The notes beneath the pieces are model-generated. The model was not told the origin of the DNA. It made no database searches and worked only from the letters and a program-made list of their open reading frames with translations. Positions 21,722 to 33,350 of a DNA stretch of 64,000 bases are shown in pieces; positions within the stretch are counted from its first letter, which is position 1, and every line of letters begins with the position of its first letter. This DNA comes from Raphanus sativus. Taxonomy: Eukaryota; Streptophyta; Magnoliopsida; Brassicales; Brassicaceae. The position numbers and the translations under genes are program-made. The stretch lies in NCBI RefSeq assembly GCF_000801105.2, contig NC_079519.1, positions 13,080,668 to 13,144,667 of the forward strand. Reading direction: 5' to 3'.

Positions 21722-24700
21722 CTAAGTTGGTGGGATAACTTGGTTACAACAAGAAAAAGGGCTGGAGATTTTCCTGTTGAACCTTGAACCAGATGAAGGT
21801 GATCATGGGGAAGAGATTTGTACCAAGCCACTACCACAGAAAACTGCACTTCAAGTTCAGAACACTGTCTCAAGGAAGTAGATCAGTTGAAGAATACTAT
21901 AAGGAGATGGAAACCCTTTTGCAGAGAGCTAGCATACAAGAAGACAGAGAAGCAAAAATGGCCAGATTCATGGGTGGTCTAAACCGAGACATCATGGACA
22001 GATGATACACTAAAACTGAACCTTTCCTACTGTCAAGTTAACAGTAGTAATTGTAGTATTTAAGATTCAATCCAGAGGACCAGTCCACACTTTATTCTTA
22101 TGAGTTTTCAACTTAGCTAAAATGAATGATGAATATGAAATGAGGGTAACGTGCAAGTAAAGTAAATGAGTGCAAATGTAAATTCAATATTAAAAAGAAA
22201 CCAGCTTAGGGCTTCTTCATCGGATGTCGATACTGAGCCAAACAATTATTCAAGCAAGAACAGCCCACTGTCGTGATGCTGTTCCCTTTGCGGATCAACC
22301 TTGATACCTAAACTCTCGTTTGGATCAAGGATCGACTACAAGCAATAGAGATCAAGTACGATAGACTCACCAAGCAATCTAATATCTACTTTCGCTGACT
22401 AGGGATGCTTGGCTCATTCACCCAATGTCAAGTTGTCTACTACACGGTTAATGAGTAGAATAACCCTAAGATCTAGCAGTAAGTGATCAAGTTAAAGCAA
22501 GCATTAAGAACTGAATGAATGAAGACACAAGACAATTGCTTATCTATGTTTAGCTCATATGATCAACACCCTAGAACCCTAGACAAGCTAGCTGACTACT
22601 CGATCATGATGCAAGATAACAAAGACATAGATTCTGAATGACTGCATATAATTCCGATAAAGAATAAATAGGGTTCAAGATGATTTCTCGGTAGAACAGG
22701 AACTGTCTCACTTACAATAGCAAATCGCCAAAAAGAATTAGGTCTAAGTTTCTTGCAAAAACGAACGTCAAAATTAAAATAGAGATAGGGGCACTTTTTA
22801 TAGGGAGGCGCAGAGAAGGGAATAGATGATTAGGGCAAATCTTCCAAGATATGGAAACTTCCATAAATAACGGGAACAATCGCCTGGCTGCTCTTGGTGG
22901 GATCAACCGTCAGCTGCTCCGCTTGGTTGTTCCGCGGGAAAGACTCCAATTCTTGCACTTTTTCTTCATACACCTTCCTTCAACTCTTTAGTCTATTCCA
23001 CACCTGAAATGACTTGTAAAAGACAAGACTGGCTCGATAAAACATCAAAACCAATTACAAAGCACATGTGCAATGATGCCAAAAACACTATATATCAACA
23101 GACTTGAAGTTCATCATTATGTTGAGATGGAAGAACTTCTGCACAAGACAATTATGCTTGAACAACAGTTGAAAAAAAGAAGTTACAAGTCTAGCTATGG
23201 AGCCAACAAGCCACACTACCAGAAGCATGAAACGACCAGAGAATCCAAACCATTCTCCAAGCCTAAAGTAGAAGAACAAAGTATTAAAGGAAGGGAGGTA
23301 GCTACAAGTATAAATGTTATGGACACTATGCCAGTAGCATTTCCAACAAAAGGGCAATACTAATCAGAAAGAATGGAGATATTGAATCAGAGGAAGAGGA
23401 ACAATCTGAGTCTGAAGAAGAAAGGGTGGAAATGCCATCCCCTGGAGAGTTACTTGTCGCAAGAAGAACACCGAATCTACAAGCCAAGACTGTTGGAGAT
23501 GAGCAAAGAGAGAATCTGTTTCATACTCGCTGAATGGTTCAAGGCAAAGTGTGCAGTTTGGTTATAGATGGAGGAAGTTATACCAACGCTGCAAGTGAAA
23601 CTATGGTTTAGAAACTTGGTCTGAAGATCATGAAAAGGCCAACAGCCTACAAGTTACAATGGCTTAATGATGAAAGAGAGTTGGAGGTGAAACACCAAGT
23701 CAAGTTACCATTGTCTATTTGGAAGTATGAGGATGAGATACTGTGTGATTTCTTACCAATGGACGCTGGACACATACTGCTTGGAAGGCCTTGACAATCC
23801 GATAGAAGGACTCTTCATGATGGGTTGACAAACAGATACTCATTTGAGTATAAGGGGAAGAAGACTGTCTTAGTTCCTTTAACACCGCAAGAAGTCCATC
23901 TAGATCTGATAGCCTTGAAGAAAAACAAAGCTTCATCAAAATCAAAGACTAAACAACCTGCCAATCTATTGCTTCAACCAAAAGGAAGTTCTTTACCTCA
24001 CTTGTTGTTTGTTTTTAAAGAATGTTTAAACATAACAAAGCCAATGCATGATATTCCTTGCAAAATACAGATGCTTTTGCAGGAATTCAAAGATATATTT
24101 CCAGAAGAAGCTCCACAAGGATTGCCACCTATCAGAGGAATAGAGCATCAGTTCGATTTTATCCCAAGAGATTCACTTCCAAAAAAAGCCAGCCTATAGG
24201 ACTAATCCTTTGGAGACCAAGGAACTACAGCAACAAGTCACTGAGCTTATAGAGAAAGGTCATATCCGTGAGAGCATGAGCTCATGTGCAGTTCCAGTAT
24301 TGCTTGTACCAAAGAAAGATGGAAGTTGGAGAATGTGTGTCGACTGCAGAGCCATCAATAATGTCACTGTAAAGTATTGACACCCCATTCCAAGATTAGA
24401 TGATATGCCTGATAGTTGCATGACTCTAGCATCTTTTCTAAGGTTGATTTGAAAAGTGGATATCACCAGATTAGAATGAAAGAGGGTGATGAGTGAAAAA
24501 CTTCATTTAAAACAAAACAAGGGTTATATGAATGGTTAGTGATGCCATTTGGGCTGACTAATGCATGTAGTATTTTCATGAGCCTAATGAACCATGTTCC
24601 TAGATCATTTATATGTCATTTCGTTGTGGTTTACTTTGATGACATACTGATCTACAGTAAGGACTTGGATGATTATATTGAGCATCTTGGGAAGGTTCTA

Positions 24701-26995
24701 GAAGTGCTTAGAAAGGAATCCTTGTTTGCTAATCTAAAGAAATGTACCGTTGGAGCAGATAACCTTGTCTTTTTAGGTTTTGTTGTGAGTGCAGAAGGTA
24801 TCTATGTTGATGAGGAAAAGATCAAAGCTATCAAAGAATGGCCAAGTCTAAAGACAATTGGAGAAGTGAGAAGCTTCCATGGTCTAGCCGGATTCTACAG
24901 GAGATTTGTCAAGGATTTTATTACTTTGGCTGCACCACTGACTGCAATAATCAAGAAAACGTTGAGTTCAAGTGGGAACAAGCACATGAAGAAGCATTCC
25001 AATCCTTGAAAGAGAAACTCACCAATTCACCAGTTCTTTCTCTCCCTGACTTTTCTAATACATTTGAAATAGAATGTGATGCATCTGGTGTTGGTGTAGG
25101 TGATGTGCTTATGCAGGAGAAGAAACTTATAGCTTTCTTTAGTGAAAAGCTTGGGGGAGTTACTCTTAACTATCCAATGTATGACAAAGAGCTCTATGCG
25201 CTTGTGAGGGCCTTGCAAACATGGCAACACTATCTCTGACCTAAAGAGTTCGTCATCCACACTGATCATGAGTCTCTCAAACATCTCAAGGGACAACAGA
25301 AACTGAACATGGGACATGCTAGATGGATTGAATTCATTGAAACATTTCCCTATGTGATCAAGTACAAGAAAGGTAAGGAAAATATAGTTGGTGATGCACT
25401 ATCTCGAAGGTATGTTCTCTTAAACACTCTTGAAAGTAAATTACTTGGATTTGAGCATATCAAAACTTTATATGCCACTGATGCTGATTTTAAAGATATG
25501 TATGCTTCTTGTGAGAACTTTGGTCGTGGTAAATATTTCAAGAATGATGGTTTTCTCTTCTTTGAAAATAGACTATGTGTGTCTAACTCTTCTTTGAGAG
25601 AATTGTTTGTCAAGGAAGCTCATACAGATGGACTTGGAGGACATTTTGGCGTGGCTAAAACAATGAATGTAATGCAAGAAAACTTCTTTTGGCCACACAT
25701 GAGAAGAGATGTAGAAAAAAATTGTGAAAGGTGTGTCACTTGCAAACAGGCTAAGTCCAAAGTTCAAAACCACGGTCTGTATACTCCTTTACCCATTCCT
25801 TTGCATCCATGGCATGACATCTCAATGGATTTTGTTGTTGGATTACCTAGAACTAAATCTGGAAAAGATTATGTGTTTGTAGTTGTGGATAGGTTTTCTA
25901 TGATGGCTCACTTTATTCCATGTCATAAGACTGATGTACTGTGAATGTTGCTAATTTGTTCTTTAAGGAAATTATTAGACTTCATAGAATGCCTAGGATA
26001 TTTTTTTATGATAGAGACACCAAGTTCCTTAGCTTCTTTTAGAAAACCTTGTGGTCTAAGTTAGGAACTAAATTGTGTTTCTCTACTACTTGTCATCCAC
26101 AGTCTGATGGGCAAACTAAAGTTGTCAATAGATCTTTGTCTACCTTGTTGCGTGCATTATTAAAAAGAACGTTAGAATTTGGGAAGAATGTTTGCCACAT
26201 GTAGAATTGCTTATAGTCATGCTAAGTATTCTGCATCTAAGTTCTTTCCATTTGGAATTGTTTATGGTTTCAATCCTTTACACCTTTGGATATAATGCCT
26301 TTACCTTTGAGTGAAAGAGTTAGCTTGGATGGACAAAAGAAAGCTGAACTTGTTAAGAAGATACATGAGAAGGCACTGATCAATATAGAAAACAAGACGA
26401 AGTTGTACGCTAAGCAAGCTAACAAAGGAAGAAAGAAGATGATCTTTGAAGAAGGAGATTTAGTTGGATACACCTGAGAAATGATAGATTTCCTAATGAG
26501 AGAAATTTTAAACTCATGCCTAGATTAGATGGTCCTTTCAAAGTTATCAGGAAGATCAACAACAACGCCTACCAACTGGATCTCCAAGGTAAGTATAACA
26601 TGAGTTCAAGCTTCAATGTTACTGATTTAGTTCCTTATAGTGCAGAGGAAATGAATTTGAGGTCAAATCCTTCTCAAGTGAGAGAGGATGATGTGATCTT
26701 GACAAGAAAAGGAACTGATGCAACTAAGAAGATGGAACAGCTTGTACCAGAACTTAAGGAAGTCAAAGAATGTGACTCAGTGGATGATACAGAATGGATG
26801 CAACCTAGTGGATACAACTCTGTGGATGCGACTGAATCGAAGCATGCCAGTGGATATAATTCTGTGGATGCAAATAAATGGATGCAAACCCATGGATGCC
26901 ATTCTGACGATCTAAACGTACCACTTGGTCCGATGACAAGGTCTAAGCAAGCAAGGTTCAAGAAAGCTCTTCACCAACTCCTACACACTATCTAG
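21722..26995 (+). pseudogene. Chromovirus-like Ty3/gypsy element D gag-pol (broken)
   Basis: Domains in order on +: gag core (WWDNLV near 21730, then RFVPSHYHRKLHFK and SVEEYYKEMETL), interrupted by a solo LTR, then resumed at 23103 (HHYVEMEELLHKT). A protease-like stretch lies around 23570-23800 (VIDGGS region, HILLGRP). RT spans about 24100-24960 with the active site [11 protein letters not shown]. RNase H is around 25060-25300 ([16 protein letters not shown]). Integrase spans 25309-26300 ([41 protein letters not shown]). The C-terminal tail ends in [15 protein letters not shown] at 26995. Many stops and frameshifts (e.g. near 21790, 24190, 24960, 25240, 25940, 26210, 26475) make it non-functional. 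Wording resembles the Reina/Del side of chromoviruses; clade assignment is tentative and I saw no chromodomain clearly. Confidence 0.85.
22003..23097 (-). mobile_element. Athila-type solo LTR in element D gag
   Basis: 1095 bp from TGATACACTAAAAC to CACTATATATCA, read as an LTR on the minus strand (start TGATATATAGTG). It is flanked on both sides by the perfect 5-bp duplication ACAGA (21998-22002 and 23098-23102). It has a TATA-like CCTATAAAAAGTG on the minus strand near 22795. There is no internal domain or second LTR, so it is a solo LTR left by LTR-LTR recombination. Taking out the LTR and one ACAGA leaves the gag reading frame continuous, an independent check on both boundaries. Confidence 0.93.
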
Positions 26996-27007
26996 GGCAG
27001 TCTAGAG

Positions 27008-27450
27008 TGTGCTGATTGATCTAACCACACTGGTTGTGATTCAGGCCACCTAGCTCATTCATCAAGAGATGTGTTGTGACTTGCACTATTTTTCTTGGTT
27101 TGGTTTTGTCTCACTAGGTTTTCTAAACAAGGTTTTTAATGAGGCTTGGACACAACACTACACATGAGCCTCTTGATGAAACAAGGCTCATTCTATCCTC
27201 AATTTTTTCCATGAAGCAAGGAAGGAGCCTAATTTTCGATTTCAAACTTGGTCTTTGTATTAGATGTCATTAGTTGTCTTTTTATCTCCCTTTGTACTTC
27301 TAAACTCTATAAGTACATTGTACTCTCTTCTTTACAATCCATCAAACTATTAAAAATTCTTTCTGAATCTTGTTTGATCAAGCTTGTCTAAGTGTATCTC
27401 GGATCCTTGATCCTTACCTTATAAGCAAACCCTTGATAGTCCAATAAACA
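27008..27450 (+). mobile_element. Putative 3' LTR of element D
   Basis: This follows the end of the pol frame directly. It begins around TGTGCTGATTG, has a TATA-like CTCTATAAGTACA near 27306-27318 and a transcript-end-like AATAAA-type stretch near 27440. No second copy is in the window, so the edges are guesses. Confidence 0.4.
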
Positions 27451-28427
27451 ATTATTTGAAAAATATGTGTGTTTTGTTTCATGTGCTTACATTCTTAAAT
27501 TTAATTTTATAATCAATAAAAATATTTAGTGTATTATCTGATTTAAAATTATTTTTTGTTTACATTAATAATTTAATTGTAATTGTGATATATAAAGATG
27601 TTAATATTATCATTTGAAAACATAAATTCACGTTTATTTCATGTGCGTACTATTAAAATTTTCATTTAAAGATTAATTTTAATAGAATATTAATTAAAAA
27701 TTATATTTGAATACTAATTACAAATTAATCTATTTTTCAAAAAAAAAAAATTATTCTATAAGGTTATGTTGCAATATAAAATGATATATAATTATATTTA
27801 ATTATGATATGGAAATATAATTAGTTAACTAAATATTTATTTAAAATTATTATCTATCATAAGAATTAAAGATAAAAAATGAAAAGAATTTTTCGTAATT
27901 AATGCATACAACTATTTTTTGAAAAAAAACAAAAAAAAAGAAATAAAAAACATGAAAAAATGGAGAAAAAAGAGAGGAAAAACGAAAAAATTACAAAAAA
28001 AAAATTAAAAATAAAATTGATGTAAAAAGAGAAACAAAGATGAGAGGAGATACATCATATATTCTTAAAATTATAAACAAGATATGCATAAGGCATGTTC
28101 CCACACAGAAAAAGTATTCTGTGGAAAATGGAGTATATACATTGTACTAGAATATATATTCTAAAACTGGTAGAATATATATTCTAAAACTCGTACAATA
28201 CAAAATACTTTAAGAAATGTATTCTGCTGAATAAACATAGAGGATGATTGCATATTTAGTGGTAGTATAGTATATAGAAAAAGTTTAAATTTATATCGTA
28301 TAGCTGGTAGATTATAAAGCAAATGAAAATCATATTCTATTTACTCATTAAAAATATAATATGAAATTTGGAGATTGCTGAAGAAAGACAAAGAGTATTT
28401 TTCAATATATAAAGTTTTAAAAGCTTA
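27451..28427. other. AT-rich non-coding stretch
   Basis: Very AT-rich with homopolymer A and T runs; no ORF, hairpin or recognisable transposon end. There is a short local repeat of GTAGAATATATATTCTAAAAC around 28150-28200. Confidence 0.6.
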
Positions 28428-29274
28428 CTAGATTTTGATCCGCGCTTTTAAAGCGCGGGTATATTTTATTTTAACAAAATTTAATTGAATTTATAATTTT
28501 TATTAGAAAATAAATAATTTTAAAGTTTTTTATTTGTGCTTCAAAATAAATTTTATTGTTATAATACTTGATTTCAAGCCATGTTTTCATATCCAACCCA
28601 AACCTATGATTAAATCTAGTGATATGTGCATAATTCAGTTCAATTTAATAAAAAATTAAAATTAAAATCTTAAAAACCTTGTAAAAATCTAAAAATCTGC
28701 TATTAACCTAAGTGCCAATATGAGATGATCCGCTGAAAACCAAAAAAAATAAATAATATTTTCGAAAAGTTTATTAAATAATTCATATTTCTTAATGTTA
28801 TATAAAACTGAAAAAAAAATATTTAGACTTTAATGAGAATTGTATTATGTAAGTTGAAGAAAATGAAACAATTGTAATGAGAAACTTTATTATTGATATG
28901 AAAATATTACTTTCTTTTTTGGTTACTAATAAGCTATGATAAGTTTGTATTTTTATTTATGTTTAAATATAAAATTTAATTTTAAAATAAGTTTTTTAAA
29001 AAATTGAATACTCAAAATTGGCGTATAATATTATAGATGAAAATGATATTCAAATTAAATGGAAAGTATAATCTGCATAAAATTAAAATTATTATCATTC
29101 ACAAAATATGGAAGGTATTAATTACCATAGATATAAAGAATATTTTATTTTTAGTTTAAATAAATCATATTTAATATTTAAATTAAATACTAATGGGAGA
29201 GAGTTGTAAATATATTGAAATGCAAGGGCATAATCCTAAATTTTTAAAATAGGATCCTTCTTTAATAGTATAGA
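28428..29274 (-). mobile_element. Non-autonomous Helitron (complete)
   Basis: On the minus strand it starts TCTATACTATTAAAG and ends in a hairpin CCGCGCTTTAAAAGCGCGG followed by ATCAAAATCTAG. It sits between A and T, as Helitrons do, without target duplication. It is 847 bp, AT-rich inside and has no coding capacity for Rep/helicase. Confidence 0.88.
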
Positions 29275-30369
29275 TATTCTGATGAGTGTCTCTATCTTTT
29301 ATATTTATATTAATTTTGTAATTTACTAGTATGTATTTAATATTTATTACATATAAACTACTGGCATATAATAGGAGTAATAAAATCTTGATACAAATGA
29401 ACAAATCAGTAGATTGTACAACAGTTTATTTTTTGTATCGTTCTGCTAAATTGTTTCTTTTCCAATTTAATGTGATATTAATTGGTTAATATATGATTTT
29501 TCGATTTGGAATTTTGGTTTGGTTTTGGTTTGAGTATCTCAATTTTTGGTTTATTAATATAAAAATGGTACAATGTTTAAGCTATGTTTTATTTTGTTTT
29601 GATTTATATATTTCTAGTTTTTTGTTTATCTTGTTATATAGAAAATAGATTTGTTTTATAATATTTTGTAAGTTTTAGTTCATATTATGATTAACTAAGT
29701 TTATTACACAAAAAACCATGTCTATAATTATTTTTATAATATTTTCTGTTTTATTCAAATATAGATTAAAATAAGTATCAAAACAAAACTTAATGCAATT
29801 AAATTATGATTATTTATGTAAATAAATAAGATACAATTAGTAATATTACAATATTTAGAATTTATCAAATAAAAACATGTCAGCATAAATATTTTATAAA
29901 AGTAGTTTATTAAACTTTATGAAATAAAATTAACCTTAAAACAAATTTAAAAATCATTAAAATCACTTATTTAAAATTAAGATAATATCAATAAAATAAT
30001 TATGTATATTAACAATTATATTATATAGTTTACACTACTATATGTTACTATATTTAATTAATCGAGTTTATTCTGTCTTTTAGTTAGATCGTCTTTTATG
30101 TTTTCTTTTTCTAAAACGCAGATAGTTTTTTTATATTAAAAGATTGATTCATTATTTAAGTTAGATTTGATTTAGAAAACTACATCAGAATAAAAAAAAC
30201 CACCAAAATAATTATCTAGGAAAACTAGGTGCAGTTTTAGCTGATAAATTTTGTAGTTTTGTTTTGCGCCTGAAAATAAAACAATGATCTTGAAATAATT
30301 CATTTATAATAACTATGTCAATCAATTCCCTATGCTATTGGTTAAACCGTTTTATTTTAAAATAACACA
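29275..30369. other. AT-rich non-coding stretch
   Basis: No gene or clear element end. It contains repeated phrases of the type TTGGTTTGGTTTTGGTTTGAG (around 29510) and scattered AT-rich words. Confidence 0.55.
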
Positions 30370-30992
30370 TCAACACTATTAAAACAGAAGAAATTTTATC
30401 TACATGCAAATAGTCTAGATTGGACCATTTCATTTATTTAACTTCCTATTATTTTTTCTAACAACTAACTTAGTTATTATTACATATATATCATATCTAA
30501 CCAATTATTTTATATCTAAAAGACATTCTTAATTATATTTTCTCAGCTTACATTTTAATAAATATTTTTTTAGTGAAAAATTTTAATAAAAATTTGTTTT
30601 AATATTTACTTTTAAATAATAAAATTCATAACTAATATTAACTTCAATACTATTAAAACAGAAGAATTTTTTATCTACATGCAAACAGTCTAGGTTGGAC
30701 CATTACATTTATTTAATTTTCTATTATTTTTTCTAACAACTAACTTAGTTATTATTACATATATATCATATCTAACCAATTATTTTAATATTCTCAAAAT
30801 AATATATCTAAAAGACATTCTACATTCTTAAGTATATTTTCTAAGATTACATTTTAATAAATATTTTAATACTTTTAATTAAAAATTTAATATACAGTTG
30901 TTTTAATATTTACTTTTAAATAATAAAATTCATAACTAATATCAGCTATAATTAAAGAAAATATTAATTCATTTTTCATTTATATAATAAGA
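30370..30992 (+). repeat. Duplicated Helitron-like 5' end
   Basis: Two head-to-tail copies of about 275-320 bp starting at 30370 and 30644. Both begin TCAAYACTATTAAAACAGAAG, a Helitron-type 5' end, and share TTTATCTACATGCAAA and TCTAACCAATTATTTTA. No hairpin plus CTAG end follows either copy. The second copy is cut by the Mutator-like element. Confidence 0.65.
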
Positions 30993-31001
30993 AATAGCAT
31001 T

Positions 31002-31056
31002 GGGCTTTTTGCAAAATTGACTCAAAACTCAAAGTCAAACACAAAAGTAACCTCTC
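31002..31056 (+). repeat. Left terminal inverted repeat of the MULE
   Basis: Starts GGGCTTTTTGCAAAATTGAC and includes CTCAAAACTCAAAGTCAAAC and CAAAAGTAACC. It pairs with 40610-40664 with mismatches. Preceded by the 9-bp duplication. Confidence 0.85.
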
Positions 31057-31109
31057 TTTTTTTTTATCATTCTTTTGCCCTATTCACCCCACATGTTCAC
31101 AGTATTTAC

Positions 31110-31876
31110 CCTTGTTCTAAAAATCGGCCGCGGAGACGTTTAATCGGCCGATTACACGTGATTCGTCTGGGCTCCGTGGCGAGTTGGACCACTTCGGTTG
31201 CATTATGCGGTGAGCCGAGTAATGAGCGCGGACTGTGTAGATTTATAAAACTCGGCCGCGTAATAGACAAAATCGCTTATCGGCTTAACGTGAATCTTCG
31301 TTTCATCCATTAACAGAGAGTCAGAGACTAACAAAGCATTTTTGGGGAGAGTACCAGACTGGAAAAAAAAAGGTTTTTTCTTTGTCTGTGATTAGATTTA
31401 TGTGTTTTAACAGAAGAACAAGATTAGTAAAAAATCACTCAAAAATACAGAAGAAGAAGAAGGTTGATTACCAGAAAAAAAACGAAGAAGATAACTAGTC
31501 ATAAAGTTATAGTTGAACTGTGGTGTCCATAGTTAAGAAACACGTGCTTGTTTCTTGTAAATTTGCATATTCATCCTTATAAAATATTTATTATTAGTAT
31601 TTGACCCTACTACTTTCATTTTTGGATGTGTTCCAGCAACTTTTTTGATCTCTATACGTGATTTATTGTCTGCTAATTTGGTATGTATTTACAAATCTAT
31701 AATTTTAGTACCAAGATATTTTATACATAAACATGTATATACATAAATAAAGTATTATACGTATAAAAGTACAAAAAATTCTTCCCAGAGTAATCTACGA
31801 ATTTTTTCCGATTTTTAATAAATCGTTAGGCCCTAGCGTGCCGCACGCGTAGCGCCTAGCGAGTTTCCGAACAAGG
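31110..31876. mobile_element. hAT-type MITE inside the MULE
   Basis: 767 bp with inverted ends CCTTGTTCTAAAAATCGG and (reverse complement) CCTTGTTCGGAAACTCGC, flanked by the perfect 8-bp duplication GTATTTAC (31102-31109 and 31877-31884). An 8-bp duplication points to the hAT superfamily. The subterminal part is GC-rich (GCCGCACGCGTAGCGCCTAG) and the interior AT-rich; there is no transposase. It is of the same family as the element at 47012-47621. Confidence 0.9.
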
Positions 31877-31884
31877 GTATTTAC

Positions 31885-32279
31885 GAAAATGCCATTAATT
31901 TTTTTTTATGTTTTTTGAAAATGGCCATTTTACTCTCTCAACCTCATCATCTTCAAGTATTTACAAGATTGCCACTGTCTTCAATACCCCAACTACCATG
32001 AACAACCAATTTGAAGCTGTTAATGCACTTGAAATCGATTTACTGTCTCTCTCTCAATTGTTATGAACTGAAAACAACATCTCTTTCACTTTATCTCCAT
32101 ATTCATCCAAAAAACTCAAGCTTTTGATTTTAATTTTTTTTTGGTTGATAGAGACATTCAAGCTTACTATTCTTGGTGGGTTACTCTCGTTTAAGGTTCT
32201 GAGTGTTTGGAGAAGACTTCTGTGTGGTAAGGAAGTCATCTCACTAATTTAATATATGAAATTGGAAAAATTTCCAGAT
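31885..32279 (+). promoter_or_regulatory. Upstream region of the MULE transposase gene
   Basis: Non-coding, with pyrimidine-rich tracts (CTCTCTCTCAATTG, TTTTTTTTGG) and moderate GC. By position it holds the promoter and part of the 5' UTR of the transposase gene. No single TATA box stands out. Confidence 0.4.
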
Positions 32280-33150
32280 CTGTCCGCGTAGAAGACTTAC
32301 CTGTAAGTCGTCTGGCTGTAGAAGACTTACGGTTAAGTCTTCTGAACAAAGAGACGACTTATTTGTAAGTCGTCCATCTTTCTTTGTTTAGAAAAAAAAC
32401 CCGAGAATATCCTAGACGACTTACTAGTAAGTCGTCTAGGATAAATGGGTTACTTTTGCATTTGACCGAATTGTGTCAGATATTTGACTTTTCCCAGACG
32501 ACTTACTAGTAAGTTGTCTCTGGGGAAACCAAAAAAATAAATATTTTATTAAAGCTAGACGACTTACTGGTAAGTCGTCTCAGGTTAGTTTTGCAATTGG
32601 AAAAACAACTTAAATATTTATTTTCTCCCAGACGACTTACTTGAAGGTCGTCCAGTCAGAAGACTTACTTGAAGGTCGTCCAGGATAAGTAAAGTCGTCC
32701 AGATTTTATTCTGAGATTCTGGTCAAACCTTGCTTATCTCAGACGACTTCCGTGTAAGTCGTCTATCTGGACGACTTCCGTTTAAGTCGTCTGGGAAAAA
32801 TAAAAATTTCAGTTTTATTTTCGAATTTTAAACTAACATGAGACGACTTACAAGTAAGTCATCTCGTTTTAATAAAATATTGAGTTTTTTTGTTTTCCCA
32901 GGGACGACTTACTAGTAAGTTGTCTAAGAAAAGTCAATTTTTCTGACACAATTCGGTCAAATGCAAAAGTAATCTGTTTATCCGAGACGACTTACAAGTA
33001 AGTCGTCTGGTGTTTTTTTTTAATAAACAAAACTGGACGACTTACTTGTAAGTCGTCCAGCTTAAAGTCAATTGCCAAAATGACCTCTTCGGACGACTTA
33101 CTTGTAAGTCGTCTAAGTATTCATGATGACTTACTAGTAAGTCGTCTGCG
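32280..33150. repeat. Palindrome array 1 (GACGACTTAC/GTAAGTCGTC)
   Basis: Sixteen imperfect or perfect palindromes of about 24-30 bp: arm GACGACTTAC, a centre of 2-4 variable bases, arm GTAAGTCGTC. The copy at 32411-32440 is a perfect 30-bp palindrome with arms starting CCTAGACGACTTACT. Spacing is irregular (about 28-80 bp) with unrelated AT-rich DNA between, so this is not a simple tandem repeat. Some copies show compensated changes, e.g. GAAGACTTAC paired with GTAAGTCTTC. Confidence 0.95.
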
Positions 33151-33350
33151 TCAATGTTTAGTAAACTTTCATTTTCTCCAAGACTATAAAGACTTTTTTA
33201 CATTTTCTTATTAATTCATGTATATTAATCAATATTGGAGCTACTGAATTAAATTGATAACATAATTGGTGATATTTAAGAGTTTACCAACATCACTTCA
33301 TGTTAATCAAAGTTTCTAGCTAATGTGTTTTTATTTTTGATTTTTTGCAG

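Noticed and set aside
26674..26961. Antisense ORF with repeated STELYPLGC
   Set aside because: Shadow of a short repeat (GTGGATAC-type) near the integrase end of element D; no domain.
32280..33150. CRISPR-like array of repeats and spacers
   Set aside because: This is a plant nuclear transposon; the spacers are irregular and the repeats are palindromes within a MULE, with no cas genes.
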